Of a stretch of DNA of 64,000 nucleotides, positions 1-13,805 are shown in pieces; the first letter of the stretch is position 1, and every line of letters starts with the position of its first letter. The stretch covers positions 9,743,147 to 9,807,146 of the forward strand of contig OX030955.1 of the NCBI GenBank assembly GCA_943735955.1. Reading direction: 5' to 3'. A program made the translations under genes and the position numbers. The notes beneath the pieces were generated by a model. The model worked only from the letters and a program-made list of their open reading frames with translations, made no database searches and was not told the origin of the DNA. The DNA is from Piscicola geometra (taxonomy: Eukaryota; Annelida; Clitellata; Hirudinida; Piscicolidae).

Positions 1-69
1 TGCTTTATGCATGGCTGTGAAACGCTTTATTTCCTACCTTTCAAGTGAACAGCACCACTCCAAAAAATG

Positions 70-185
70 AACGGGTAGCCGAGTGTATAACGACTTTCAG
101 CTTGATCAGCGGTTAATGGTCCTAGCTTCGAGTGCAACCGATGTCCTAAAAATCTATTGCATAATAATAATAATAATAATAATGT
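70..185 (+). repeat. tRNA-like SINE head fragment with (ATA)n tail
   Basis: The stretch has an A-box-like GTAGCCGAGTG and, about 50 bases on, a B-box-like CTTCGAGTGC, as in Ser/Leu-type tRNAs. It ends in an (ATA)n run at about 160-182. No clean cloverleaf closes, so a tRNA-derived SINE fragment or tRNA pseudogene is likelier than a working tRNA. Confidence 0.35.
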
Positions 186-3100
186 AGATGTAGATAGTCG
201 TTTCCGAGCAGATTCAAAGCCTTCCGAAATGGCGTAGCAAACGAGGGCCTACCAGTGATTATCAAAAACTCAGTAATGAGAATGTCTAATTTAGTAGCAG
301 AGCCAATGTCTTTAAAATATCCCGATTGACGTTTTTTTAATGAATTTTTGTTGTTCTCACACGAACCTAGAAAGTGAAACTAACGAAAAACATGGTACAA
401 GACAGAGAAATATATAAATAATTATTCTCAACTAATTATGAATTGTTGAGAATATAATTTCAAGAATTTTGTAAAGTCTTGAAAGAAAAACTCTGCAAAT
501 CACTTTCAAATTGGAGAGAAATTCAAAGTCATTTTTCTTATTTAATTAAAGAATCAATAATTAATTTAATTAAAGTATTAAATAATTAATTTAATTCTAC
601 ACAACAATTCTAGTACTTTCATATGATCGTTAACGTGACAATATCACGTCGGCACATAACATTAGAAAACTACCATTTAATTTTTACTGACTTTTTAAGA
701 ATCTAACGAGGACTTTAGAACGATTTAAATCTCATTAATAAATGGTATGTTAGTACCCGATGCATTTCAGAGAATAATAAAGTTATTTCAAGAAACTTTA
801 TAAAAATAGTATAAAGACAAGCAAAAATGAGAAAGAATGAAGCGGGTAGATCACCTCTCGACAGGGCCTTACCACATACAGCTCAATCATTTCAAGCAAT
901 TAACAAACGTCGAGCACTCGGGTTTCCGCACTTAAAACACAACGCCGACTGAAGCAGATTTGAAACCATAATGAAAAAAAGGAAAAACTTCAAGTTGAGT
1001 TTTCACAAAAGTTCGCTTTCAAACGTTGAATCGGTAAGCACTAGCCAGGCTCTCTGGTGTAAAGCGACTTATCATCTTAGGCCAGTGCAACACCTTCGCT
1101 TGAGTTTCCTCTCACATGTTCTGCATTGCTCCACATTACTTCGCTCTACCTTCTCTCTTTTCACGCACCTACCAACACCCTGGCATACACGAAGCCTCCA
1201 TGCCACTCAACACCCCTTCTTTCCTTTTCCTTCTTAAGTCTAAGAGGTGTTTTAATAAAACCATTAGATTCTCAGCCTCTTTCATTCCTGAACCTCTGCA
1301 ACCATTCCTCCAGCAAGCTTCATCTCCCGTATTATTTCCTATATTCATATGCTATAAATTATTTCATTTATTTCGTTATAGCCATCTAATTCACAATGAA
1401 TTTCTCAACTCTTTAAAAAGAGTCTCAAGTCTTTTTTCTTTCAAAACAGACGACAACGAACTCTTAATTTTCTAATAAGTCTTGATGCTTCTACTGATAT
1501 GCTTACTGGACCATGATCTCTTGGCTAGCATCTCTTACAATACTGCCTCTTTAAATCCACTTTGAAATCACCATAGCACTCTTCCTATTGTAACACCCCC
1601 ACAACACTCCTCTGTACCACTTCACCATTCTTATTTGACATTGACACCCTTCAAAGCATTAACCCCCCAACATAAAAGTTAATTTCTGTTTTAAATGTCT
1701 TTCTTTGTGGCAGTTACTTCATCATGCAAACAATGGACAATGACTTAAAAATTATTTATTTGAAATATATCATATTGTTGATCCACCCACCTTTTCTGCT
1801 GAACCATTAAATTTTTAATTAAGATAATTAACAAAATATTTATAATAATAAAACTGAATTAAAAAAGTAATAAAAATAATACTGGATATAAAGTATCAAA
1901 ACAAAGAATAGTGGATAGAAAATATTAATACCAAAAAAAGTGGATAAAAATATAAAGAATATTTGAAAAATATAATTAAGACTAATTCAGTAAGAAATTC
2001 TATGCAATGTAGAACAACAAGAGTTGGATACTTCTCTTTAGAGTCCAGATGTAATTCAATATCTAGTTTCAAGTTTATTTTCCTTTTTATGTACATATAA
2101 ATTTTAATACAATTCTAAGTCCTATTCTCAGTTTATCTAATTCTCAATATTATATTAAAGAAAAGAAAAGAAACTATAAACATAATGCTTTTATTTCACT
2201 TGTATATATAGAAAATTTTGTCTAAAAATAATTTATTCAAAATGAAGGATTATTTATGAATATATATTATGTTTATTTTCATTTGAAATAAAACATTTAT
2301 TTTTCTAAGAAAACTAGCTCAAAAATAGCAATAAATCATTAACATCTTATTTCATGAAGTTGTTTTAACACTCATTCAATTTGTGAAGTTAACAATCTAA
2401 ATTTACTAAAAGCCCATAATTTATCAATTTAGCAGCTAAATTTAAGCCAATATACATTATTGTGTTTAAAGTTTAAACAAGTCCATGAGAAAAGTTTATT
2501 TATTGAAAGGTATATCATGAGAGTAAATTTATGAAGTAAATAAATTTAAATAATTAATTGGCATGAAAAATGAAAAATCAACAGCGAAAACCTGAGAAGT
2601 GATATGTAGTGACGAAGAAGATCCATACCAAGACGAACACTTTCATTTTAGTTTTATCGTCTGCAATACGCAGCGTTTCTTTTCGGTTTTTAATCTTTTG
2701 ATGAATTGAGGTAAAATTCCTTTCAAAAACTTGGTGAGAGGTCTTGGCAATTTTGAATTAGTAATCATGTTTTAGTAAAAAAGACAAAGAATAATAATGT
2801 TTTTAAAAATGAATTATGAGACAGGGTAGTGCCGAATGGTTCTCTTGATTAAACTTTACATTTTCAAAACTTGATTTATTACTCAACATTATTTTCAACA
2901 TTTCAAACTTAATACTTTGCATGTTCATTTTAAATATACATTCATCATAATAACATGAGCTCAACCGTTCGGTTAAACATAAAGCATTCCGTGAATGTGA
3001 GACCCCGACAAGCAAATATTTAAAAATATAATGTTTCAAAGAGACTTTTGAAAACTCAACTATTTATTTGATTGTGTAATATTTCATGTTTAAACAGCTC

Positions 3101-3742
3101 TAACAAAGGAGTAGAAGATTAATTGTAAGAACACATCATTATTGCTTAGTTGTCAAAACGACTTTATTATCTGGCCTTAAATCAACCTTCAAGTAAACCA
3201 TAGTATCCATTTAATTACTTTACAAATTCACTTAAACTTCAGAGAGTAATGTTATTTTTCAAAAAGTATTTGTAAGCACTGATTATTTGAGTCCAGCATA
3301 TATGAACGAACGCCTGCGAACTCTCAGGCTATACGTAATGAGAAACACATTTCGAGAAGTTCTTTTATACCTGAATATTGTTACCTTTCATTAAAGAAAT
3401 ATATATGTGAATTCATAGACATATAAATATAATACAAAATAACGTAGACCCTTAGGCATTATATAGACGTATTATAGCTCTTCGAAAGAAACAAAAATGT
3501 AGGTTAAAACTTGAAAAGAATACATATGCATAATGCGACGAAGTTTGTATGACGAAGTTGAAAAATTAAAATAATTTACAACAATGTATTGGAAATGAAA
3601 GTTGACGGTAGTTTCAACGGTGAAACTTTAATTTGTAAGATGGAATTAAATCAGTGGGAAATGCTTTCCGATGAGACTTTATTTTGCATTAGAATGTACA
3701 CCTTGTGATCAGCAACATTTCATTGAAATTTTTTTTTGAAGA
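186..3742. other. AT-rich intergenic DNA, no gene recognised
   Basis: Only short open frames without recognisable domains are present. A pyrimidine-rich patch lies at about 1080-1640 and simple AAT/TTAA-rich stretches at 540-600. I see no exon with coding character, no transposon ends and no RNA gene. Confidence 0.6.
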
Positions 3743-4205
3743 TACAATACAAAACAATAAATACTATACAATACAATAAAATACAATATAAAAAAATACA
3801 ATACAATAAAATACAAAACCATATAATAAAATACAAAACAATATAATACAATAAAATAAAATAAAATAAAATAAAATAAAATAAATAAAATAAAATAAAA
3901 TACAATAAAATACAATACAATACAATACAATACAATACAATACAATACAATACAATACAATACAATACAATACAATACAATACAATACAATACAATACAA
4001 TACAATACAATACAATACAATACAATACAATACAATACAATACAATACAATACAATACAATGCAATACAATACAATACAATACAATACAATAAAATACAA
4101 TACAATACAATAAAATACAATACAATACAATACAATACAATACAATACAATACAATAAAATACAATACAATACATTACAATACAATAAAATTAAATACAA
4201 TACAA
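3743..4205. repeat. (ACAAT)n pentanucleotide microsatellite
   Basis: About 460 bp of a 5-bp unit. The middle (about 3900-4090) is nearly pure. The flanks carry variant AAAAT units, and a pure AAAAT block lies at 3851-3900. All three minus-strand frames stay open because period 5 gives a 5-residue repeat (L-Y-C-I-V), so long apparent ORFs here are artefacts. Confidence 0.97.
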
Positions 4206-4414
4206 TTCACGGAAGATTGCTATTAAAATGGCGTAAAGACAAACGATCTTCAAGACCACGGATCAGAAAGAAGAGTTAATGAAGAAGGGAGAAAAGGATA
4301 AGGAAGAGGGTCTTCTAATTGAAAAATGTAGGCGAGAAACAAGAGTAATTAACAATCAGCCTCGTCCCAGTGCAAGCATCTTTTCTCAGAAATCCACCTT
4401 AGCCATTATTCACA

Positions 4415-4652
<238 letters not shown>

Positions 4653-7534
4653 CACGTAATGGAATGTGACAAACACAGACCACACAAGACCTTCGACAAT
4701 GTGTTCCTTGTGTTGGCAGCACCTTGTGATTCCTCATTATTACAGAGGGCCTGCGTCATCAAGGCACTATGCAGCAATCGAGCACACTGAAGAGCATTCA
4801 AGAACGTCGCAACAATGCTCAGGCATGCAGTCAATTCTTGATTTATGAAGCATTCTTGCGAGGGTTGCCATTCGTTGCTGCCTTCAAAGTTGCCTCCACG
4901 TCGTCTCTTGTGTGAGGCGCTTGTGCTCATTCTGATACGAGAAGATTCGCTCGTATTTTTTATTCTTTATTTTGGTAGTGGCGAGGTTTTCATTCAGATA
5001 CGAATAGCTTTTAGTGTGTGGTATAAGTTTGTCTTATATTCTTGGTAGTTTCAAAACTGACGTTCTACAATCTCTATAGATTTTAGTTTAGTTTGTCTAC
5101 TTATTATTTATTTCCGTATTTGCCAAATGTCGTTCAAAAACCTCATTGACCTCCACAGCAGATGAAGCAGACTGTTGCTTTCTTGAACACTTTTTAAAAA
5201 ATCCATCGCATCCTTGCAAAAAAACTAAACTAACCGATCATTGATATCGGATTGAAAAGAAGAAATAAGAAATACTTTAATCATAAATTAATTAATAAAA
5301 ATAATAAAATTAGTAAAAAAATAAAAATAATAAAAATATAAAATTTAGATACTAATAATATAATATATTATTATACATATAAATTATAATGATATGAATA
5401 ATAACATAACTAAACAAATAAAAGAAGTAATAAAAATGCAAAAATACAAACTTCTTGAATGGAACCTAAAAAGTGCCTACGTCATTCGCTAATGGCTGTC
5501 TCTCTGGTGTCCTGCGCTGTCTAAGAAACAACAAATAAAAACGCATTGTCCTTGTTCGGAGAGTGCTGCAATGTGAAGTTATGACAGACTATTTTTCATT
5601 AAATTATCTAAAATGTTGTTGTTGTAGTTGTAGTATGCGAATGAGTTTCGGCTAGTTGTTTTACGGTTTCTTTCACATTTAATGACAAAAGCTTTCAAGA
5701 ATGCTTTATAACCGTCGACACAATGCATTGAACAATTTAAAATATTCAACGAACAGGGCTGAAAGTATCGAAAGTGAGTGAATACGCTAGCCTGTCTTGC
5801 ACTTGCAAATTGAGGCATAGCGAAGGGTGGATTCAACTTAGGATAGAAATATTTCGTTAAATTGCCATATTAACAAAACTAAATTTTTCTTTAGATACTA
5901 TTACTTTTTCCTATTACTAATATCTTTGAACTTTGGTCTATTAACTTTTTTTTCAGTATGTTTAGTTTCATGTGATTTATTCGAAAAAAATTTCTATAAG
6001 AAGAGCCAGAATGCTGTTGAAAAAAACTTAAGTAATTGGATGACTTAGAACAATACAATTTATTGGAAAATATTTAAGTTATAAACTTTGATACCACATG
6101 TGTCAATAATGCAGTAAAAAAATTGAGTTGTCGTTATAATAAAAAAAGATTTATAGAAACAGTATACTTTAGTACATAGAATGTCAACATATAGTCCTAA
6201 GACATTCAATCGAATAAATGTTCGGTAGAAAGACAATTTCTCTTAACATATCCTATAACTTTGTTTGAAAAATCAGTGACAACTGAGCGAATCTCAAAAA
6301 AAAATTTAGACAAAGTGAAGTGAAAGAAAAAGTTTATAAAATGGCACTACGATATGCCGTTTTTATATGAATTGGTGATGGTCTTCCGATACTACTAAGA
6401 ACATGGGTCTTTCCTTTCATTAATTTTCAAGTCTCACCTCATATAAATAATGCAATATATCTATTTTGCAAACTTCCAGACTAAAGAGAAATAATTTCGG
6501 AACTTTTTGAATTCATTTGCGAAACTTGGTTGCATATTTGGTTCAGTGACAATTTTTATAAGGAAGACAATTGTGTAATATTGGACAACGGTTAAAAAAC
6601 ACAAAGAAGCACATAGAAACTTTCAAAAGAAGTCGAATAAAGAAAAACACAAAAACGAACATTTACGCGGAAAGAGCAATTAGAATCGTACAAGAAATGA
6701 GTTGTGAGGTGCTGAAAAAATCAATTCAAAGTTTATTTTCTAGAATAAATAAATATATTGTATTATTGAAGGTAAAATGATGATTTTAACACTATGAATG
6801 TCCAAACAATCTGGTATTTTACGTGTATTTCGCATGCGATTGGGAAGAATGTATATATAAGAAGATTGGGCGGAATGTGTAGAATTAGTTTAAATTATAA
6901 TGCATTTCGAATACAATTGGGTGCCTCTGAAGGCAGTTCCGCAGTTGGAAGAGGCTTGAAAGAAGATTGATGGTTTGTTGAACGATGCCTTCGTGATTTA
7001 CACGCCAAGAAATTGGAAAAAGGTTTTCAGTTACATCGTTGAGAGTTTCTTTGATTAAAGGCTTTCCTTCCTCTCACATCGTAACTTACTTTCTGCGTGA
7101 TTGATAAGGGCGTCATTATAGTTTAGTTTTGAAGGCTCCGATGCCTCGACCGACTTGTGAATTACATCATCCTCTAATTCATCTTTAAGCGCGCATCAAG
7201 GACATGATGCCGGTATATAAATTTGGGAATCTCAATTCAATAAAAAATTTTATCAACAAATTTCAAACAGTTTTTAATTATATTTTCTAATAAAATCTTC
7301 TTTATAAATGGATAAGCTCTCCACCATGCACTGGGAAGCTACGTTCTTTCAGAGCCCTCTATCATCCGCAAATTAGTCATAGTAAATTCTAACCCTGGTA
7401 AGTTCAATAATTATTGATTATAATCAACAGGAAAATCTACAACTCACCAATCACGACCATCTTACTAGTACAACAACTTTATTTTGGTCCATACAATCAT
7501 TTATTAAAATTCAAAACGTTTTTTATACAAATTA
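4653..7534. other. AT-rich intergenic DNA, no gene recognised
   Basis: The small open frames (for example at 5579-5836 and 6571-6780) have no signal peptide, domain or splice-phase partner that I can see. A (GTT)n-like patch lies near 5613-5632. No transposon ends are recognised before the element that starts at 7535. Confidence 0.55.
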
Positions 7535-7706
7535 GGGCAAGGATGCACAAGATGGAACAATTTTTCCACGTAGCTTCATAGCTCAATTGCATAACCACTA
7601 ACGTAAATTAAAGTCCAACCATTATTTGGACTCTGTCTAACTATACCAACTTTAACATAAGTAATAAAGAATAAAGGAATATGAACACTCAACAATTCCA
7701 TCTTGA

Positions 7707-8365
7707 AAAAACACGGATCTTTGGTTAGCGGCTGCCATTTTGGCAGCCGCTCAAATAAATTTGTGGAATAAACGGTTTTGGGTATAATATATTAAAATTT
7801 TAGAATCTAAAGTCTAAATAAAAATTAAATTTAATTAATTAGAATGTTTTTAGTGCAAATGTTGGTTGTTTTGAATCTGTCGAGAATGGCCGCAGCAGAC
7901 CAAGATGGCCGCAGGGAATCAAAGCGCTCAAGGAGAAAGGATAAAGGAGAAAGCTTTCCATAGCAGCAGCAGTACCAGCGTTGGCAAAGACTTCTCCTTC
8001 ACCCTCTTTCGCAGCCTCGGCACCAGTGGCAAGACAGAAAATTGAGAAGAATGATGATTGTGTTTTGAGGATGATGTGGTAATGATTGTGCTGTGGTATG
8101 AGTGTTGGTATTGTGGTGATGAAAGAATTTTTTATTTATGGTGATAGTGATTTTTTGGCGGTGATTGTCATGGTGGGGTGGGTGAGGTTGGATTATTGAG
8201 GTTGATCGTGTGTTTATATATATATATTTTAATTTATATATATACATATATTGGTAATGGTCTAAAAACCGTTTTATTTAACAAATTTATTTGAAGAGCG
8301 CCTTTGTTCACTTAGTAAAGGGCGCTATACAAATCATTAGTGATTGATTGATTGATTGATTGAGC
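7707..8365 (+). mobile_element. SINE-like insertion with LINE-type (TGAT)n tail
   Basis: This segment interrupts the surrounding TIR element, as seen by comparison with the uninterrupted copies near 30600-30650. It ends in a GGGCGCTATACAAAT block followed by (TGAT)n at about 8340-8365, the style of 3' end shared with L2-type LINEs. A perfect hairpin lies near its start (7727-7751). No tRNA promoter boxes were recognised, so SINE is a guess from the tail and size. Open frames within it are not convincing. Confidence 0.5.
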
Positions 8366-8809
8366 AATTAGGCTCCCAAAATGGAATGCTTAGTTGCCTA
8401 GATTGAAATCATATTGTATGTCATAAAAATTTTAATTTAAACATTTTTACCTATTATCAGACTATCTTATTTATCTAAATAAATACTTTTTCCGCTCACT
8501 CAATAATGATCATTTCAAAATATCTATATTCTGGAACGTGTAGTCTTTCAGTTCCTTCTGAAAAACGTCGTCAAATGTCTTTTAAAAACGCCCTAAATCT
8601 TTTCAGAATTTTCAAAATTTCATTTTTAGAGTAAACTCTCTGGATTAACATAAGTTTAACTCGTTTTACCCAGAGAATTTTTTTTATTTCGTCTTTTACT
8701 TTTAGCTTCAACCATTCCCCGTGCAAACCTCTAGATTATAGTCTATTGAGACCAGACCTGGGAGTCGAATTTTTTTAATGACTTGGGGTAAAAATGACTC
8801 AAAAACCAA

Positions 8810-8880
8810 CTTGAAACTGACTTCTGGAAACAGAAACGACTAGACTTGAAACTGACTTCTGGAAACAGAAACGACTAGAC
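8810..8880. repeat. 35-bp tandem duplication inside hAT A
   Basis: Two adjacent near-identical 35-bp units beginning CTTGAAACTGACTTC start at about 8810 and 8845, in the subterminal region of hAT A. Confidence 0.85.
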
Positions 8881-9069
8881 TTGACTTGACAATAAATCAA
8901 TCGACTTGAGGAATCTTAAATAATTTTAACACGCATTTTTTTAGCTTGGGTTGTAACTATCTATCTGTCTATGTAATGGATTTTACGAATGTTTTTTTTA
9001 AATAAAAGACATGATAATTTCAAAATGTATTAAAAATAAAAAAGTAAAAAAAATAATACATTTGGACAG

Positions 9070-9410
9070 TTAATTGTTTTTAATAGTAACTTCTTTAGTT
9101 ATGGGAAAATATTTAGAATAATTGTCATGCACAAAAGATAATGAATTGGGCCGATGTGGTGCCATAGAGGATCTTTTGACGTTCAGCATGAGTCTAAAAG
9201 TAGAAAACATACTTTCAACGGGAACACTAGAAGCTGATATGGTTAGATAGCTTCTGGCTAGTGAACTTAAAAAGGTAACATTATTTTGCTGGTTTTCCCA
9301 AAATGCCAATGGCGACTCATAAATTTTAAGCCTTTTGTCTGTACATCCGTTGTTTTATGTTCAAAATTTACATTTTCCTTTAATGTAGTTGTGGAACTTT
9401 TTCCATTGGA
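9070..9410 (-). pseudogene. hAT A transposase, C-terminal (hATC) fragment
   Basis: Translated on the minus strand, this gives the C-terminal dimerisation region of hAT transposases. The diagnostic segment contains LARSYLTISASSVPVES, then FST, KRSS and a closing SFVHDN. It lies in two overlapping frames (a frameshift near 9290) and lacks the RNase-H-like catalytic core, so it cannot be active. It sits inside hAT A and most likely belongs to it. Confidence 0.8.
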
Positions 9411-9435
9411 TTTCACACGCGATATGTGTCCTGAA

Positions 9436-10012
9436 TAGAGGTCGGACTGGGTACCCAATCTGAACGAGAATGAAAATTAATTTCGGGATGGGAAAAGTCG
9501 AGAACCGGGAATAGGTTTTCGGGACGGGAACGGGAAAAACGAGAATAAAAGTTATTGGAGTTGGATTCTTTAACTATTACATCTATGCAAACTCCTAAGT
9601 ATGGAAATCTTAACTTCATCGATACTCCGTACTTAAAATAAGTATTAAATGCAATAGAAATGTATAACGAAGCCACCATTGCATTATCAATATCAAAATC
9701 TCCAGCATTCCATTTGAAGTTGTTATGGCGGGTCTAAATATTAGGAAGATTAGAACAAAAGGGTGATGATGAAAACTTGTCAGATGAAATCAAACTGGTC
9801 TGATGAATTATTTTTATTTTATAAATTAATACTTTGAATTTGAATGATTAATTTCCAGTTGATTGCTCAGTTGATCATTTCGACAAAAGAAAAGATGCCC
9901 ATTGATCATATTCATATGGCAGCATGTCTGTTGCATCCACAGTATGAAAGAATAATATTTAAAGAGTTTGGGATAGAAAATAAAAAATACCAAGACATTC
10001 ATTAAAAAAAAC
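9436..10012 (-). mobile_element. hAT B fragment, one end preserved
   Basis: It starts with the end sequence TAGAGGTCGGAC, matching the ends of the complete copy at 40530-41608, and follows that copy in inverted orientation. It includes the GGGACGGGAACGGG-rich subterminal part and remnants of transposase coding (HMAACLLHPQYE, minus strand, about 9900-9960). The second terminus is missing; the sequence runs into an L2-type LINE at about 10018. Confidence 0.75.
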
Positions 10013-10017
10013 TTAAT

Positions 10018-13000
10018 TCAATTTTGTACAGCTAGACCAATTTTATCAAAAAATATAAGTACAAATTTTATAGGATTCAATTTTAAAAACATAGAGCTAG
10101 AACAGTTTTCAATAGATAATAGACATGAAGATATAGATGACCTAACAGTATTATATATCGAAGCTGGCATATGTTGTTCGTCCGTCGAGTCGACGAGGAC
10201 CACTTTAAAGTCATTCGGAGGGTGTTGTGAAGGGCTCTCTGTGTGTGCGCAGATGGCTGATGAGGCCGATCCTGGCACGGAAGGTTCGGGAACATGAGGG
10301 ACATGGGATGAGTGCGACGTCTGCAGGAGGGTTGACAGTGTGGGCTTTACGAACTTGCCTCTTCTTTTTTGCGGCGTTGATCCTGTTTGCCTCACAGGTC
10401 ATGGCACCTTTGTGGATGGAAGAGCGCCAGGTGGAACGATTGTTGCAGCTTGTTCCCACGTTTCTACGTTGATGGAAAACGCTTTTAGTGAGGCTTTCAG
10501 AGTGTCTTTAAAACGTTTCTTTTGCCCACCCTGAGACCGCTGTGAATGCAGAAGTTCACCATAGAAGAGTCTTTTTGGCAGTCTTTCGTCTTGCATTCGG
10601 ACTACGTGTTCTGCCCAGCGAAGCTGAGATTGTATTAGAAGGGTGAAGATGCTGGGAAGTCCTGCTATGGACAGTACCACTGTGTCTGGAGTTTTGTCCT
10701 GTCATTTTATGCCGAGGATTTTTCTGAAGCTTGTTGTGTGAAAGTGGTTCAACTTCCTAGCATGGCGTTGATATAAAGTCCACGTTTCACATGCATATAG
10801 CAGAGTGGGGAGCACCACAGATATGTATACCTTCAGCTTTGTCTTGGTGGTGATGCCTTTTCTGTTCCAGACGTTGGGATACAGCCTGCCAAAAGTGGAA
10901 CTGGTTCTAGCAATTCTAATATTCACATCGTCATCGATAGTGACACTTTGGGATAGTGTACTGCCTAGGTAGGTGAACCGGTCCACTGTGTTGAGTTATT
11001 GGCCATAGACCGTGATGTTAGGCTCAACGTATGGCTTTCCGGGTGCTGGCTGATGAAGGACTTTAGTCTTCTTTGTGCTGATCGTCAGACCAAAATTTGT
11101 GCAGGCGCTGGAGAACAGGTTTACGCTGCGTTGCATGTCGGCTTATGAAACAGCGTTGAGGGCACAGTCATCAGCAAACAGCAGGTCTCTGGTGATGTCT
11201 GTCGTGACTTTGGTTTTTGCCTGGAGCCTCCGAAGGATCAACAGTTTGCCATCTGTGCGGTACTTTAGATTGACACCAACCGCCTCATCTCTGAATGCAT
11301 CGGTCAGCATGGTTGAAAACATATGGCTAAACAGAGTTGGTGCCAGAACGCAGCCTTGCTTGACCCCGTTCGTGACTGGGAAAGGGTCAGATGTCCTGGA
11401 CTCTGGCTTGCATTCCACCGTGGAATTTTTTCACCAAGACGATGAATTTCCTTGGACAACCGTACTTGGCCATGATCTTCCATAGACCCTCTCTACTAAC
11501 GGTATCGAAAGCCTTGGTGAGGTCCACATATGTAGAAAACAGGTCAGAGTTTTGCTCCTGACACTTTTCTTGCAGCTGCCTGTCAGCAAAAACCATGTCG
11601 ATGGTTCCACGTTGTTTACGGAAACCACACTGACTTTCAGGCAAGAGACCTTGGTCAAGGTGGGCTGTGAGGCGGTTGAGCAGGATTCTGGCAAAAATCT
11701 TTCCTGCAATGGAAAGGAGCAATATGCCTCTGTGGTTGTCGCAGGCTTGTTTACTTCCTTTCCGCTTGTAGAGATGTATAATGGAAACATCTTTGAATTC
11801 CTGCGGAATTGTCTCTTTCTCCCCATCAATAGGTAGAACTGGTGGAGCCTTTTAGTCAGAGCTGGTCCGTCCTCCTTGTAGACCTCAGCTGGAATAGCGT
11901 CTGAACCAGGTGCTTTGCCACTGGAAAGAAGACGTATTGCTTCCTGGGTCTCGTGCAAGGTTGGAGGATCGTCCAGTGCTTCGTTGGTGGGCACTTGGGG
12001 AAGACGATTGATGGCTTCGACGTTGATGCTGGAGGGGCAATTGAGGACGTTGTCAAAATGTTCGGCATATCTCTCCAAGATCTTTTCTTTGTCGGTAATG
12101 AGAGTGTAACCATCTGCACTGAAAAGGGGGTATGAGCCAGAAGACGTGGAGCCATAAACTTCTTTCAAGGCGTTATAAAATTCTTTGTGGTCCTTCTTGT
12201 CTGCATAAGCCTAGATTTCGTCAGCTTTTTTACTCAGCCAATCGTCCTGCATCTTAAGAAGTTTGAACTGCACTTTTTTGCGTATGTTGATGTATGCATC
12301 TCTCCTTAAGAGGAATTATTTTAATTTTTTTGTTTCTACCGCTTTTATAGGGTCCCCACCATCCGCGGTGAGCTGGCTAGGTAAGTTTGAAACAGACAAT
12401 TTTAGGGCATCTTTTCTAGCCCATTCTTCATGCCAGGAAGTGAGTAGTGCATTCCTGAAAAGGGCTGCTCAGTCGCCCAGAGGGCTGCCGGATTCTACCG
12501 CTGATTCATATCGGCGAAGACCGACCCAATGCCCTGAGCCGCCTGTGTGCAGGGTCACGACTACGACTCCCAGTGTACTCACACCTGCCGCTTCGTCGTT
12601 TGCCTTTCGCCACAGGACTTGTCGAATGAGGTGAATGAATGACTAAAAGTGACTTGCGCGATGAATTGGATTAAAGTGAGAAAGAGTTGTGCAGTTCGTC
12701 GATCTCACTCTCTCGCCCGAGACCATCTTGATTCAGTAGCAAGACAGGGTCGAGACGGCTGGAGATGGAACCGGGTGCAGTGGATGGCCATGATGTTCTT
12801 CGTGTCTCGTCATGCCCTTAGCGTTCCACAAAGCTTTGCTGTGAATCGCCTTCTTGACCGTTGACCATCTAGTGGTTCTTCCGCTCCGTCCGCCGATTCC
12901 AGTCTTCACGTGCATAGGTAGACATACCTAGACCACTGCGCACGCTACAGTTTCAATCTTCGTTCCAAGCCATGGAACAGGGAGTCAAGTTAGTTATAGC

Positions 13001-13805
13001 GCCAACAACCCGCTTTCGCCCCTTCAGCATTTAGCCTTATCCATGGAGTGCCACGAGGAGGCATGCTGTTGGACTTTGGAACAGAGCCTGCAACGCAGAT
13101 CGACCTTTTTTCAGTTTTTTTTGGGCAACCTCCGGACAGAAGGAAACCCACTGAAAGTCTTGCTCCAAATGACATATAACTGCAAATCGTCAGCATAGGA
13201 TAGGGAGTTGAGAGAATGAAAGGAAATGATAGAAGATAGTTCAGAGACGTATAGAATAAAGAACAAAGAACCAAGAATAGAACCTTGAGGAACTCCATAT
13301 GAGTTAGCAGATGGGGTAGAGGTACAGTGATTTGAAGAAACATAAAAAGATCTATTAGATAAATATGACTTAATCCATAAAAATGAAGAATCATTAATAT
13401 TGAAATTATTTTTGCGTAATAGTAGTAATAACGAGTGGTCAACAGTATCAAAAACGCCAGAATAATCTAAGCAGACAAGTACAGAACATATTTTATTTTC
13501 AAAAGCATAAATGAGGTCATTATAAAGTTTCAAGAGGGACGATTCACAGTTATGGCCTAAACGAAAACCAGATTGTAATGAAGGGATAAGGGAGTTATCA
13601 TTTAAATATGAGTAAATTTGTTGATAAACTACTTTTTCTATTATTTTGGATATGAATGATAGATTAGAAATAGGTCTATAACTAGAAATTTGAGATGGGT
13701 CTAAAGAATTATTTTTCAAAGTAGCTATGATAACAGAAGCTTTGTATAAAGTCGGAAATTTAGAAGTAGAGAGAGACAGATTAACAATGAAAAGAATTAT
13801 AGGGT
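10018..13805 (-). mobile_element. L2/CR1-type LINE, split by a second LINE
   Basis: Reverse transcriptase sequence is on the minus strand in two pieces. Piece one (13805 to about 13150) has the fingers/palm region SSYRPISNLSFISKII, the block FDTVDHSLLL, GVPQGSILGSLFF and the catalytic SYADDLQLYV. Piece two (about 10150 to 10018) continues with CLLSIENCSSSMFLKLNPIK, as in the other fragment at 33310-33886. Both the 5' portion and the 3' tail are missing. The two pieces are separated by about 3 kb of an unrelated GC-rich LINE. Confidence 0.8.
10165..13150 (-). mobile_element. GC-rich APE-type LINE (RTE/L1-like, clade uncertain), decayed
   Basis: The minus strand carries a reverse transcriptase ORF broken by frameshifts and stops. 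Upstream (about 12365-11856) lies a linker with LLSSGKAPGSDAIPAEVY. The fingers and palm follow (about 11870-11430: GFRKQRGTIDMVF, FVDLTKAFDTV-like), then GVKQGCVLAPTLFS and the catalytic FADD box (about 11400-11143). The thumb (VDRFTYLGSTLS-like, LYACETWTL; 10986-10702) comes next. A C-terminal C2H2-type finger, CPSCSRTF...HLRTH, lies at about 10320-10250. An in-frame stop lies near 12210. Base composition is visibly richer in G+C than the surrounding DNA. The region 12366-13150 is also GC-rich and probably the 5' part, but I could not recognise it. Confidence 0.75.

Noticed and set aside
70..145. Functional tRNA gene
   Set aside because: Only box-like remnants; no closed acceptor stem.
3709..4200. 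Three overlapping minus-strand frames in the ACAAT array
   Set aside because: Period-5 repeat produces the same five-residue cycle in each frame; not coding.
12649..12980. Open frames on both strands in the GC-rich patch as host genes
   Set aside because: They lie in the GC-rich block continuous with the LINE, have no recognised domain, and are more likely its 5' part.
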